Below are positions 16,868 through 26,245 of a DNA stretch of 35,227 nucleotides, piece after piece (position 1 is the first letter of the stretch; each line of letters begins with the position of its first letter). Source of the stretch: Alphaproteobacteria bacterium (GTDB lineage: Bacteria > Pseudomonadota > Alphaproteobacteria > Rhodospirillales > 2-02-FULL-58-16); NCBI GenBank assembly GCA_024278615.1, contig JAJRSS010000189.1:1-35227 (forward strand), read 5' to 3'. The translations under genes and the position numbers were made by a program. The notes below the pieces were generated by a model. It was not told where the DNA came from. It made no database searches and was given only the letters and a program-made list of their open reading frames with translations.

Positions 16868-19456
16868 TTACGCCCGGTTCCACCAGCCCTTTTTCGGGTT
16901 TCCTTCGGCCGGCTTGGCGTCACCGGATGCGCCGACGGCAACTACCGGGGTATCGGCGCCACCCGTGTCCCGGCCGGACGCCGCACCGGGCTCAGTGGAT
17001 TCCACCGGTGACCGCGAGGGCTCTTCTTTCCTCGCCGCCGTTGGACGGGCAGGGCTACCCACTTCCGTCGCGCCAACCATGATTTTCCCGCTATCCTGTC
17101 CGGTAACGGGTTCGGGGGCGGAAAGATCGATGATGCCGGTGGTTTCCGGCTTGGTCTTTTTCGCCGTCCTGGCCTTGGTTTTCGCCTTGGTTTTGGCTTC
17201 CGTCTTGGCCTTGGCTTTCGTCTTGCCCTTGCTTTTGGCTTTCACCTTGGTCTTCGCCTGGGTTTTCGCCTGGGTTTTCGCTTGGGCCTTTGCGTCCTTG
17301 GGGCTTTCAGGCGCGGCTTCAACCTTGGCTTCAACCGTTGCCGTATCCTCGATCGGTTCGGCCGTGGCGGTCTTGCTGGCCGCCGTATCTTCGACCGGTT
17401 CGGCCATGGCGGCCTCGCCCTGATCACTGCCGGCGGTTGTCGTTTCGCCATCGGTCTGCTCGACGGATTTACGGCCTCGCCGTCTTCCGCCGCGCCGGCC
17501 CCGCCGCCGCCGCTTGGTCCGGGTTTCGTCTTCTTCCCCGCTACCGTCGGCGGCTTTTACCTCGCCGGAGGGCTTACCGGAGGGCTCGTTGGAAGCCTCG
17601 GCCGCCTGCTCCTGGCCGGCAGTCTCGACGGCCGCCGAAGTCGAGGCTTCTTCATCGGACCGCTTCCGCCGCCTGGGCCGCCGCCGCCGCCGGCGCTTGC
17701 CGGTTTCCTCTTCTCCGTCCGCGGCAGCCTGTTCCTGGCGCTCTTCACCGGTCCTCTCTTCACCGGTCTTCTCCGTATCGGCCCTCGCTTTACGGTCCTT
17801 GGCGGCGGCTTCCCGGGATTCTTCCGTGCTTTGGGATTTGACCCGTTCGATGCGGTGGTCCGGAGGAATCAGGGAATCATCACTGGCCAGGGAAATCGTA
17901 AGTTCATAGTCGGTTTCCATGGCCGCCAGGGTGCGCCGTTTGTTGTTGAGGATATAAAGGGCGATCTCGGTGGGGACATGAACCACCAGATGGGCCGAAC
18001 GCCGCCGCATGCCTTCTTCTTCAATGGCCCTGAGGACATAGAGCGCCGTCGATTCCGTGGAACGCCGGGCCCCCGTGCCATCGCAGTACGGGCAGGGCTC
18101 GAAAGTGGTTTCGAACAAACTCGGCCGCAGCCTCTGGCGGGAAAGCTCCAGCAATCCGAAAGGACTGATCCGCCCCAACTGGATTCTGGCCCGGTCGTTT
18201 TTCATCGCCTCTTTCAGCCGCCGCTCCACTTGGGTCTGGTTGCGGTTGACCTCCATATCGATGAAATCAATGACGATCAGCCCGGCCAAATCCCTGAGCC
18301 GCAGTTCACGGGCCACTTCATCGGCGGCTTCCAGGTTGGTCTTGAGGGCCGTTTCCTCAATGTTTCGTTCGCGGGTCGAACGGCCCGAGTTGACGTCAAT
18401 GGCAACCAGGGCTTCGGTGGTGTTGATGACGATGTATCCGCCCGATTTCAATTGGACGGTGGGGCTGTGCATGGCGTCCAGTTGGCTTTCCACCTGATAG
18501 CGCTGAAAAAGCGGCATGTGGGTTTCGCGATAGGGCTGAACCCGCCTGGCATGGCTGGGAATCAGCAATTTCATGAAATCCTTGGCGGTGCGGTAGCCGT
18601 CGTCTCCGTCGACGATGATTTCCTCGATATCCTTGCTGTACAGGTCGCGAATGGACCTTTTGATCAGGTTCGCTTCTTCATGCACCAGGCAGGGGGCGGT
18701 GGATTCCAATGTCACTTCGCGGACATTGCTCCACAGGCGCAACAGGTACTCGTAGTCCCGCTTGATCTCCGCCTTGCCGTATTGGGCGCCGGCGGTGCGG
18801 ACGATCACCGCCATCCCTTCCGGAGCCTTCAGGGAACTGATTATGGATTTCAGCCGCTTGCGGTCGCTGAGGTTGCTGATCTTGCGGGAAATACCGCCGC
18901 CCCGGGAAGTGTTGGGCATCAACACGCAATAGCGGCCGGCCAGGGACATATAGGTGGTCAGCGCCGCCCCCTTGTTCCCCCGTTCCTCCTTGACCACCTG
19001 AATCAGCAGAATCTGCCTGCGCTTGATCACTTCCTGGATTTTATAGCGGCGGGGAGAGGGCCGGGGCCGGCGGGCTTCTATTTCTTCGGAATCGTCACCG
19101 CCGACGGTTTCGACGCTTTCGCCCTCCGACTCGCCGTTTTCCTCCGAAGAGTCATCGTCGGCCTGTTCGGCTTCGTACTCAGCCACCAAGGCTTCCCGGT
19201 CGGCGATGGGAATTTGGTAGTAATCGGGATGAATTTCGTTAAAGGCAAGAAAACCGTGGCGGTTGCCGCCATAATCGACGAAGGCCGCCTGCAGGGACGG
19301 TTCAACCCGGGTTACCTTCGCCAGGTATATATTTCCTTTGAGCTGTTTCTTGGATGCAACCTCGACATCCAGATCTTCAAGACGTTTTCCACTGAGAACC
19401 ACCACCCGGGTTTCTTCCGGGTGGGCGGCATCGATAAGCATGCGTTTGGTAGACAT
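16868..19456 (-). CDS. rne: Ribonuclease E/G
   Basis: Start ATG 19454-19456 (MSTKRMLIDAAHPEETRVVVLSGKRLEDLDVE). S1-like and catalytic region (AAFVDYGGNRHGFLAFNEI, VAIDVNSGRSTRERNIEETALKTNLEAADEVARELRLRDLAGLIVIDFIDM), Zn-link CPYCDGTG, and a charged low-complexity C-terminus. Confidence 0.95.
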   Translation of the reverse strand: MSTKRMLIDAAHPEETRVVVLSGKRLEDLDVEVASKKQLKGNIYLAKVTRVEPSLQAAFVDYGGNRHGFLAFNEIHPDYYQIPIADREALVAEYEAEQADDDSSEENGESEGESVETVGGDDSEEIEARRPRPSPRRYKIQEVIKRRQILLIQVVKEERGNKGAALTTYMSLAGRYCVLMPNTSRGGGISRKISNLSDRKRLKSIISSLKAPEGMAVIVRTAGAQYGKAEIKRDYEYLLRLWSNVREVTLESTAPCLVHEEANLIKRSIRDLYSKDIEEIIVDGDDGYRTAKDFMKLLIPSHARRVQPYRETHMPLFQRYQVESQLDAMHSPTVQLKSGGYIVINTTEALVAIDVNSGRSTRERNIEETALKTNLEAADEVARELRLRDLAGLIVIDFIDMEVNRNQTQVERRLKEAMKNDRARIQLGRISPFGLLELSRQRLRPSLFETTFEPCPYCDGTGARRSTESTALYVLRAIEEEGMRRRSAHLVVHVPTEIALYILNNKRRTLAAMETDYELTISLASDDSLIPPDHRIERVKSQSTEESREAAAKDRKARADTEKTGEERTGEERQEQAAADGEEETGKRRRRRRPRRRKRSDEEASTSAAVETAGQEQAAEASNEPSGKPSGEVKAADGSGEEDETRTKRRRRGRRGGRRRGRKSVEQTDGETTTAGSDQGEAAMAEPVEDTAASKTATAEPIEDTATVEAKVEAAPESPKDAKAQAKTQAKTQAKTKVKAKSKGKTKAKAKTEAKTKAKTKARTAKKTKPETTGIIDLSAPEPVTGQDSGKIMVGATEVGSPARPTAARKEEPSRSPVESTEPGAASGRDTGGADTPVVAVGASGDAKPAEGNPKKGWWNRA

Positions 19457-19966
19457 TAAAATTGTAACTCCGGTACACACCGGCCTTCATCCATTGCAAA
19501 CGGCTAAAGGGTTGGGTGCGAAAGTGTGTGTGGCCGGTGGCGGCTGCGACAAGCGCCTTCGCCGCCCTCGCGGGCGGAAGGAATGATGTATCTTGTCGCG
19601 CGGCTCTGACCGGCATGGGAATAAACCTCATAAGTGCGGGCGTGGAAACAACACCCTACCCAAGCATGAACAGATATCGAACCAGAATGCCGATGCTGAC
19701 AAATTGCTGAAGTTGCATGGGTAGGGACGTGACCCCACGGCAAAGCCCCAAATTTTCGGAAACCACCCCTTTCCTGGCGGAATCCCGCAAACTCTTGGAA
19801 CCTCACGCCGTTAACATAACGGTAGGATTTTGGTTCGACAATCATCTTATTGGCCTGCGGGCGCCGCGCCAAAGAAATGGTGATGGCGGCGATGTTTCTT
19901 TTCGGTGTTGAGGCGGAACCCGGAATGGCAGTATATCAATGGGTTAGATAGAAGAAGACGCGGTAT

Positions 19967-21277
19967 ATGGTGTCTGGTATCCGAAATTTCCGGAAATTAT
20001 GGGCTTTTTGGGTGGTGATCGCCTGTTTGACGGCGGCCATGCCGGCCTCTTGGGCCGCCACCGATTCGGTGGTAACCGACATCCGGGCCGGCCAGCAGGG
20101 CTCCACCACCCGGGTGGTCCTGGAATTATCCAGGCAAATGAATTTGTCCATTTTCACCCTGACCGATCCCTACCGGGTGGTGGTGGACCTGCCGGAAGTG
20201 GGCTGGCGGCTGCCTAGCCGTCCCCTGCCAGGGCGTACGGGGATATTGAAAAAGCTGCGTTACGGCCTGTTCAGGCCCGGGAATTCAAGGCTTGTCCTGG
20301 ACCTGAACGGCCCTGCCGCCATCAGCGATGTATTCCTGATGGCGCCGTCTGGCGGTTTCAGCCACCGTTTTGTCATCGATTTGGCGCCGTCCAGCCGCCA
20401 GGCCTTTGTCACCACCGTGCGGCAAAAGCCCCAGCGGGTGACCCTGGCGGCGCGGGCGCCGCGATCCCAACCAAAACCCGGACCGGTAAACACAAGACCG
20501 GTGAATCCCGGACCGGCGGTAATTGCCGCTTCGGTGGACACGCCCCCGCCCGGGCGAAAGGTATCCGGCAAATCCGGCCGGGACAGGCGAATCATCGCCA
20601 TAGACCCGGGCCACGGTGGCGCCGATCCGGGAACCACCGGTGGAACGAAAGTACTTGAAAAGCACATCACCCTGGCCATCGCGCGGGAAATCAAGAAACA
20701 GATGGAGAAGACGGGGCGGTTCAAGGTTGTATTGACCCGCCAGCGGGATGTGTTTGTCAGCCTGCGCGCCCGTATTGCCGTCGCCCGCGAAGCCGGCGCC
20801 GAACTGTTCGTATCCATCCACGCCGACGCCATCAAGAATACCAAAATCAGGGGCCTATCCGTTTACACCCTGTCGGAAAAGGCATCCGACGTGGAAGCCG
20901 CCTTGTTGGCCGAAAAGGAAAACAAGGCCGACCTGATCGCCGGGTTGGATCTGAACAGCGAAACCCAGGAAGTGAGCAATATCCTTATCGACCTGGCCCA
21001 GCGGGAATCCATGAATCAGTCTTCCCGGTTCGCCAATATCCTGATCAAGGAACTGAAGAAGGATATCCGGCTGTTGCGCAATACCCACCGATTCGCCGGT
21101 TTCGCGGTCCTCAAGGCGCTCGATATGCCTTCGGTTCTCCTCGAGGTGGGGTTCCTATCCAACCGGCGGGATGAAAAGGCCCTCAAGAGCAAAGCCTATA
21201 GAGCCAAGCTGGCGACCTCCATCGGCCGCGCCGTGGGCGGATATTTTGTCAACATCGAAGAAGCCTACCGGAAATGA
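19967..21277 (+). CDS. amiC: N-acetylmuramoyl-L-alanine amidase with N-terminal AMIN domain
   Basis: AMIN domain (LSRQMNLSIFTLTDPYRVVVDLPEVGW) plus Amidase_3 (IIAIDPGHGGADPGTTGGTKVLEKHITLAIAREIKKQ, ELFVSIHADAI, SVLLEVGFLSNRRDEKAL). Confidence 0.92.
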   Translation: MVSGIRNFRKLWAFWVVIACLTAAMPASWAATDSVVTDIRAGQQGSTTRVVLELSRQMNLSIFTLTDPYRVVVDLPEVGWRLPSRPLPGRTGILKKLRYGLFRPGNSRLVLDLNGPAAISDVFLMAPSGGFSHRFVIDLAPSSRQAFVTTVRQKPQRVTLAARAPRSQPKPGPVNTRPVNPGPAVIAASVDTPPPGRKVSGKSGRDRRIIAIDPGHGGADPGTTGGTKVLEKHITLAIAREIKKQMEKTGRFKVVLTRQRDVFVSLRARIAVAREAGAELFVSIHADAIKNTKIRGLSVYTLSEKASDVEAALLAEKENKADLIAGLDLNSETQEVSNILIDLAQRESMNQSSRFANILIKELKKDIRLLRNTHRFAGFAVLKALDMPSVLLEVGFLSNRRDEKALKSKAYRAKLATSIGRAVGGYFVNIEEAYRK

Positions 21278-21284
21278 AGCCCTT

Positions 21285-21309
21285 CCGGCCCCCCCGGGGG
21301 TCCGGTTTT
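21285..21309 (+). terminator. Putative terminator after amiC
   Basis: CCGGCCCCCCCGGGGGTCCGG hairpin followed by TTTT. Confidence 0.5.
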
Positions 21310-21443
21310 CCAGCCTGAATTCTTCTATTGGTGATTATTGGTGATACTGTCGGGGTGCGTTTGCCATACACGCGTCACAATTACAGGATACTCCCAATCG
21401 TGGATTCCGGATTAACCCAATTCGGCGGGTGTAAAGACGCCTC

Positions 21444-23858
21444 ATGTTAAAAGCCATCGCGGCGTTCTTCGGGCTGCTCTTGGTGCTGGCGGTTGTCGGC
21501 GCCGGCGGCGTCGTGTACATCTTTTACCGCTTCGGCGGCGATCTTCCCGAATACAGCCAACTGGCCGATTACCAGCCGCCGGTGATGACCCGGGTTCATG
21601 CCGGCGACGGCAGGCTGCTGGCCGAATATGCTGTAGAAAAACGCATTTTCGTTCCCATCCGGGCGATACCCCGGCGGGTCATCAACGCCTTTCTCGCCGC
21701 CGAGGACAAGAACTTTTACCGTCACCTGGGAGTGGATTTCCTTGGCGTCATCCGGGCGGCGGTGACCAACATCAAGAATTTGGGCTCTTCGCGGCGCATG
21801 GTGGGGGCGTCCACCATCACTCAGCAGGTGGCCAAGAACTTTCTTCTGTCCAACGAACTGTCCTTCGACCGCAAGTTCAAGGAGGCGATCCTGGCTTTCA
21901 GGATAGAGCGGGCCTTTTCCAAGGATCGAATCCTCGAATTGTACCTGAACGAAATTTACCTGGGGTTTGGGTCGTATGGGATCGCGGCGGCGGCATTGAA
22001 CTATTTCAACAAGTCGCTGCATGAACTGTCCCTGGCGGAAACCGCCTATTTGGCCATCCTGCCCAAGGCGCCGACCAACTACCATCCACGCAAACATCCC
22101 CGCGCCGCCCGGGCTAGGCGCGATTGGGTCCTGGACCGCATGGTGGAGGAGAAATTCATCACCGCCAGTGAGGCCGCCCGGGCCAAGGCGACGCCTCTTC
22201 TGGTCCGCCAACGTTCAAAGACCGAATTCGTTACCGCCGACTATTTCGCCGAAGAGGTTCGCCGGGAGCTTTCCAGCCGCTACGGCGACGATCAGCTTTA
22301 CAAGGGGGGGCTTTCCGTACGCACCACCCTGGATCCCAGGCTTCAGGACATCGCCGACCGGGTGGTGCGGAACGGTCTTGAAGCATACGACCGCCGTCAC
22401 GGGTGGCGCGGGCCCCTGGCGGCCATCGAATTGGGGCCGGGATGGCCGGGGCAATTGTCGGCCGTGGAAGAGCCGCCCGCCCTGGGCCGCTTCAAGATGG
22501 CGGCGGTCCTCAAGGTGGACGATACCGGCGCCCGGATCGGGTTGGCCGATGGCGGCATGGGCCGTATCCCCCTGGCGGAACTGACCTGGGCCCGGCCCTG
22601 GAAGGAGAATCAAAGGGTAGGGCCCAAGGTCAAAAAGCCTTCCGATGTTCTTTCACCGGGCGATGTGATCGCCGTCGAACCGGTGGAGGCCGACGGCAAA
22701 GGCGTCGCCTACGCCGACGGCACCTATGGCCTCAGGCAGATTCCCCAACTGGAAGGGGCGCTGGTGGCGCTGGATCCCCATACCGGGCGGATACTGGCCA
22801 TGACCGGTGGTTATTCCTTCAAGGAAAGTGAATTCAACCGGGTGACCCAGGCCAAGCGGCAGCCCGGTTCCGCGTTCAAGCCCTTCGTTTACCTGACGGC
22901 CCTGGATTCGGGCTTTACCCCGTCCACCTTGATCCTGGATGCGCCGTTCGTCATCGACCAGGGCCCGGGCCTGCCCAAATGGCGGCCCGCCAACTATACC
23001 AAGAAATTCTATGGCCCCAGCACCATGCGGTTAGGGGTGGAAAAATCCCGCAACCTGATGACCGTCCGCCTGGCCCAGACCGTGGGCATGAAAAAAATCG
23101 CCGAATACGCCCGGCGGTTCGGCATTGATGAAGACATGTCTCCCAACCTGTCCATGGCCCTGGGCTCCGGCGAGACCACCCTTTTGGATCTGACCACCGC
23201 CTACGCCATGCTGGTCAACGGCGGCAGGAAGATCACCCCGACCATGATCGACCGTATCCAGGACCGGCAGGGGCGCACCGTTTTTCGTCACGACACGCGG
23301 GCCTGCGAAAACTGCGCCGCGGATGCCTGGAACAATCAGGCCGTCCCCGAATTGCCCGATACCCGCAAGGCGGTGACCACCCCGGCCAGCGCCTACCAGA
23401 TTGTCTCCATCCTTCAAGGGGTGGTGGAACGGGGCACGGGAAGGCGAATCAAGGCCGTGGGCAAGCCCGTCGCCGGAAAGACGGGAACCACCAACAAGGC
23501 CAACGATGCCTGGTTTATCGGCTTCACCCCCGATTTGGCGGTCGGCGTGTACGCCGGCTTCGACAGTCCCCGAACCCTGGGGCCCCGGGAACAGGGGGCA
23601 TCGGTGGCGGCACCCATTTTTAGGGATTTCCTGATCGAAACTCTCGAAGGCAAGCCGGCCATTCCCTTCCGCATCCCGCCCGAAATCCGGCTGGTCCGCG
23701 TCAACGCGGTCACCGGCCGGCTGGCCAGGCCCGGAGAGCGCGGGGTTATCCTGGAAGCCTTCAAGCCGGGCACGGAGCCCACCGGAGAGGAAGAAGTCCT
23801 GGAAGGCATCAGTTCCTGGGGTGGTGCGCCGGCCACGGGCACGGGCGGCCTGTACTGA
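21444..23858 (+). CDS. mrcA: Penicillin-binding protein 1A
   Basis: Glycosyltransferase motifs (AFLAAEDKNFYRHLGVD, GASTITQQVAKNFLL, KDRILELYLNEIYLGFGSYGIAAAALNYF) and transpeptidase motifs (QPGSAFKPF = SxxK; VEKSRNLMTVRLAQ = SxN; GKTGTTN = KTG). Confidence 0.95.
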   Translation: MLKAIAAFFGLLLVLAVVGAGGVVYIFYRFGGDLPEYSQLADYQPPVMTRVHAGDGRLLAEYAVEKRIFVPIRAIPRRVINAFLAAEDKNFYRHLGVDFLGVIRAAVTNIKNLGSSRRMVGASTITQQVAKNFLLSNELSFDRKFKEAILAFRIERAFSKDRILELYLNEIYLGFGSYGIAAAALNYFNKSLHELSLAETAYLAILPKAPTNYHPRKHPRAARARRDWVLDRMVEEKFITASEAARAKATPLLVRQRSKTEFVTADYFAEEVRRELSSRYGDDQLYKGGLSVRTTLDPRLQDIADRVVRNGLEAYDRRHGWRGPLAAIELGPGWPGQLSAVEEPPALGRFKMAAVLKVDDTGARIGLADGGMGRIPLAELTWARPWKENQRVGPKVKKPSDVLSPGDVIAVEPVEADGKGVAYADGTYGLRQIPQLEGALVALDPHTGRILAMTGGYSFKESEFNRVTQAKRQPGSAFKPFVYLTALDSGFTPSTLILDAPFVIDQGPGLPKWRPANYTKKFYGPSTMRLGVEKSRNLMTVRLAQTVGMKKIAEYARRFGIDEDMSPNLSMALGSGETTLLDLTTAYAMLVNGGRKITPTMIDRIQDRQGRTVFRHDTRACENCAADAWNNQAVPELPDTRKAVTTPASAYQIVSILQGVVERGTGRRIKAVGKPVAGKTGTTNKANDAWFIGFTPDLAVGVYAGFDSPRTLGPREQGASVAAPIFRDFLIETLEGKPAIPFRIPPEIRLVRVNAVTGRLARPGERGVILEAFKPGTEPTGEEEVLEGISSWGGAPATGTGGLY

Positions 23859-23913
23859 CCTGTCTGTATTAATCCGTACTGACTTGCACTGGCCTGTATT
23901 GGCCTGTACTGGC
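23850..23913. repeat. Degenerate ~10-bp tandem repeat (consensus about CTGTACTGGC)
   Basis: Read directly: ctgtactgac / ctgtctgtattaat / ccgtactgac / ttgcactggc / ctgtattggc / ctgtactggc. It overlaps the mrcA stop codon. Confidence 0.7.
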
Positions 23914-23996
23914 CCTGTTCCATCCATCTTGTCATTGTCCCGCGGTTACGGGTAAAACACCGGGCCGATAGTGCCCAACAACAAAGGATTCAGCGA

Positions 23997-25116
23997 ATGC
24001 GGGCGGAAACCGAAACCATGATCGAAGAAATCAAGCAGTCGCTGGAACTGCTGAGGAGGCATCTTTGACTATGACCAGGCCGTCCTGCGCCTCAGCGAAC
24101 TAAACGCCGAGGCGGAAAACCCCGACCTGTGGAACAAACCGGAAAAAGCACAGAAGGTCATGCGCGAACGGACCCGGCTGGAAAACGGCCTGGCGGCTAT
24201 CGACCGGTTTGAAACCGATCTTTCCGACAACATTGAACTGGTCGAGATGGGCGAGGCGGAAGGCGACGGCGATGTGGTCGCCGAGGCCGAGGAGGCGCTG
24301 GCGGCGATCCGCGAGGAAACCGCCAAGGCCGAGCTTGAAACCCTGTTGTCGGGAGAGGCGGACGCCAACGATTGTTATGTGGAAATCCACGCCGGAGCCG
24401 GTGGAACGGAAGCCCAGGACTGGGCCGAAATGCTCGCCCGCATGTATACCCGGTGGGCGGAAAATCACGGCTACAAGGTGGAATGGCTGGAAGAAAGCGG
24501 CGGCGAGGAAGCGGGCCTTAAATCGGCGACCCTGAAAGTTCTTGGCCACAATGCCTATGGCTGGTTGAAGACGGAAACCGGCGTGCACCGGCTGGTCCGT
24601 ATTTCCCCCTTTGATTCCAGCGCCCGGCGTCACACCAGTTTCGCCTCCGCCGGGATCTATCCGGTGATCGACGACACCATCGAAATCGATATCCAGGACA
24701 AGGACCTGCGCGTCGATACCTACCGGGCGTCCGGCGCCGGCGGTCAGCACGTCAATCGCACGGACAGCGCCGTTCGCCTGACCCATATCCCCACGGGCAT
24801 CGTCGTCCAGTGCCAGAACGACCGCTCCCAGCACCGCAACCGGGCCACCGCCATGAACATGCTCAAGGCCCGGCTCTACGAAGCGGAACTGCAAAGACGG
24901 GAAGCGGAAGCGCAAGCCGAGCACAAGGCGAAAACCGATATTGGCTGGGGACACCAGATCCGTTCCTACGTCCTGCAACCCTATCAGATGGTCAAGGACC
25001 TGCGGACCGAAGTGGAAACCAGCAATACCCAGGCGGTCCTGGACGGGGATTTGGATGATTTCATGGCCGCGGCCTTGGCGGCCCGGGTCAAGGGGTCTTC
25101 GGACAGCGCCGGTTAA
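23997..25116 (+). CDS. prfB: Peptide chain release factor 2, expressed via +1 programmed ribosomal frameshift: join(23997..24065,24067..25116)
   Basis: Frame 0: ATG CGG GCG GAA ACC GAA ACC ATG ATC GAA GAA ATC AAG CAG TCG CTG GAA CTG CTG AGG AGG CAT CTT TGA. The +1 frame continues GAC TAT GAC CAG... into the RF2 body (SPF motif [17 protein letters not shown] motif GAGGQHVN). The ORF track starts only at 24160. Confidence 0.95.
24054..24069 (+). promoter_or_regulatory. RF2 autoregulatory programmed +1 frameshift site
   Basis: Internal SD-like AGGAGG (24054-24059), 3-nt spacer CAT, slippery CTT (24063-24065), stop TGA (24066-24068) followed by C. Confidence 0.95.
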
Positions 25117-25169
25117 CGGCCACAGTAAGAGGGTCGAGTGAGAAGACCGAGTTGGAGGATCGGCCGGCC

Positions 25170-25736
25170 TTATCCGGTTGGCCCTTGCACCACGAATTGC
25201 CTGAACAGCAGGTCTTTGATGTTTGTAGGCCGGGCCACGGCCTTGAAGGCTTTTAGCAGGTCTTTGCGCGCCATTTCCGATCCCGCCGTACCCAGCAATT
25301 CACCCGGGGTTTTTTGGCGTAAATAGACCTGGGCGGCGTCGATGGTCTTGGGCATGATGTCGCGAATCCACTTGGTTTCCTCTTCGCTGCCGGCTTCCAG
25401 GATCATGCGGACGCGGATGAACCCTCTCTTGCCACGGGGGACTCTCAGGTCGGCGATGATTTCTCCGGTTTCAAAATAGAAGGATTCTTCCACCGGCGCG
25501 CTTTTTTCGGCCAGGGAAATATCCCCGTCACTGACGTTCAGGCCAACCACGGAAAGATTTTCCGGGTTCTCGGCGAAGTACATCAGTCCCCCGCCGAGAC
25601 CGCCAAAGACCAATACCCCCGCCAAAAGGATGATGATCAGGCGGCGGTGGGAAGATTTTGGGTTTTCCTCAACCTCACCGCCGGGCAAGCCATCGGCACC
25701 ATTTTCAAGGTCGTCTTCGATCTTTTCTTCAGCCAT
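25170..25736 (-). CDS. fliL: Flagellar basal body-associated protein FliL
   Basis: Single N-terminal TM (RRLIIILLAGVLVFGGLGGGLMYF) and FliL-like C-terminal half ending in IKDLLFRQFVVQGPTG. Confidence 0.75.
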   Translation of the reverse strand: MAEEKIEDDLENGADGLPGGEVEENPKSSHRRLIIILLAGVLVFGGLGGGLMYFAENPENLSVVGLNVSDGDISLAEKSAPVEESFYFETGEIIADLRVPRGKRGFIRVRMILEAGSEEETKWIRDIMPKTIDAAQVYLRQKTPGELLGTAGSEMARKDLLKAFKAVARPTNIKDLLFRQFVVQGPTG

Positions 25737-25762
25737 GGTTTCCGGGTCTCTCGCGTCTTCCC

Positions 25763-26185
25763 CTAGGTTTTTTCCACGGCCTTCAGCAATCGCTTCAGGG
25801 TGGATTTGACGGTCTGGGTTCCAGGCGGCTGGGGAAGCTGCAACGCCTCGAGCAGAAGCCGTTCGCCCAGCTTCACCGCGGTGTCCGCCGTCAATGATAT
25901 GCTGGTTCGGTTAACGGGGTCTTTAATGTTGATCAGTCCCAGGATTACCTCGTTTTTTTCCGGCATGGCCCGGATCACGGCCCTTACGGCGGGTTGGACA
26001 GGATTCGATAGGGGATCCGGCGGAGGATCCGGCACGGGTCGGTCCCGCGAGTGATCCGGTGACGCATGTGGAAGGCCCGGGCCGCCCGACCGCAACAGGT
26101 CGATCAGCGCTTCGGCGTCACTGACGCCTTCACCGGTGCTTTCCCCGGGGGTGGTTTTTTTCGTGTCGTCGTCATCGCCAGCCAT
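25763..26185 (-). CDS. Hypothetical protein upstream of fliL
   Basis: ATG at 26183-26185 (MAGDDDDTKKTTPGES...). Adjacent and same strand as fliL and glnE. Acidic/Pro-rich N-terminus and a structured C-terminus (VRAVIRAMPEKNEVILGLINIKDPVNRTSISLTADTAVKLGERLLLEALQL). No family recognised. Confidence 0.6.
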   Translation of the reverse strand: MAGDDDDTKKTTPGESTGEGVSDAEALIDLLRSGGPGLPHASPDHSRDRPVPDPPPDPLSNPVQPAVRAVIRAMPEKNEVILGLINIKDPVNRTSISLTADTAVKLGERLLLEALQLPQPPGTQTVKSTLKRLLKAVEKT

Positions 26186-26245
26186 GTGGACCCCATGATG
26201 AAAATCTGAAATTCGTATCCATTGAACCCTTTCGGCGCGGGACAA

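Noticed and set aside
17282-19459. 725-aa plus-strand ORF antisense to rne
   Set aside because: It lies fully opposite a confidently identified rne; composition is Gly/Pro/Phe-rich, typical of a shadow frame in high-GC DNA, with no recognisable domain.
24100-24978. 292-aa minus-strand ORF
   Set aside because: Shadow frame opposite prfB.
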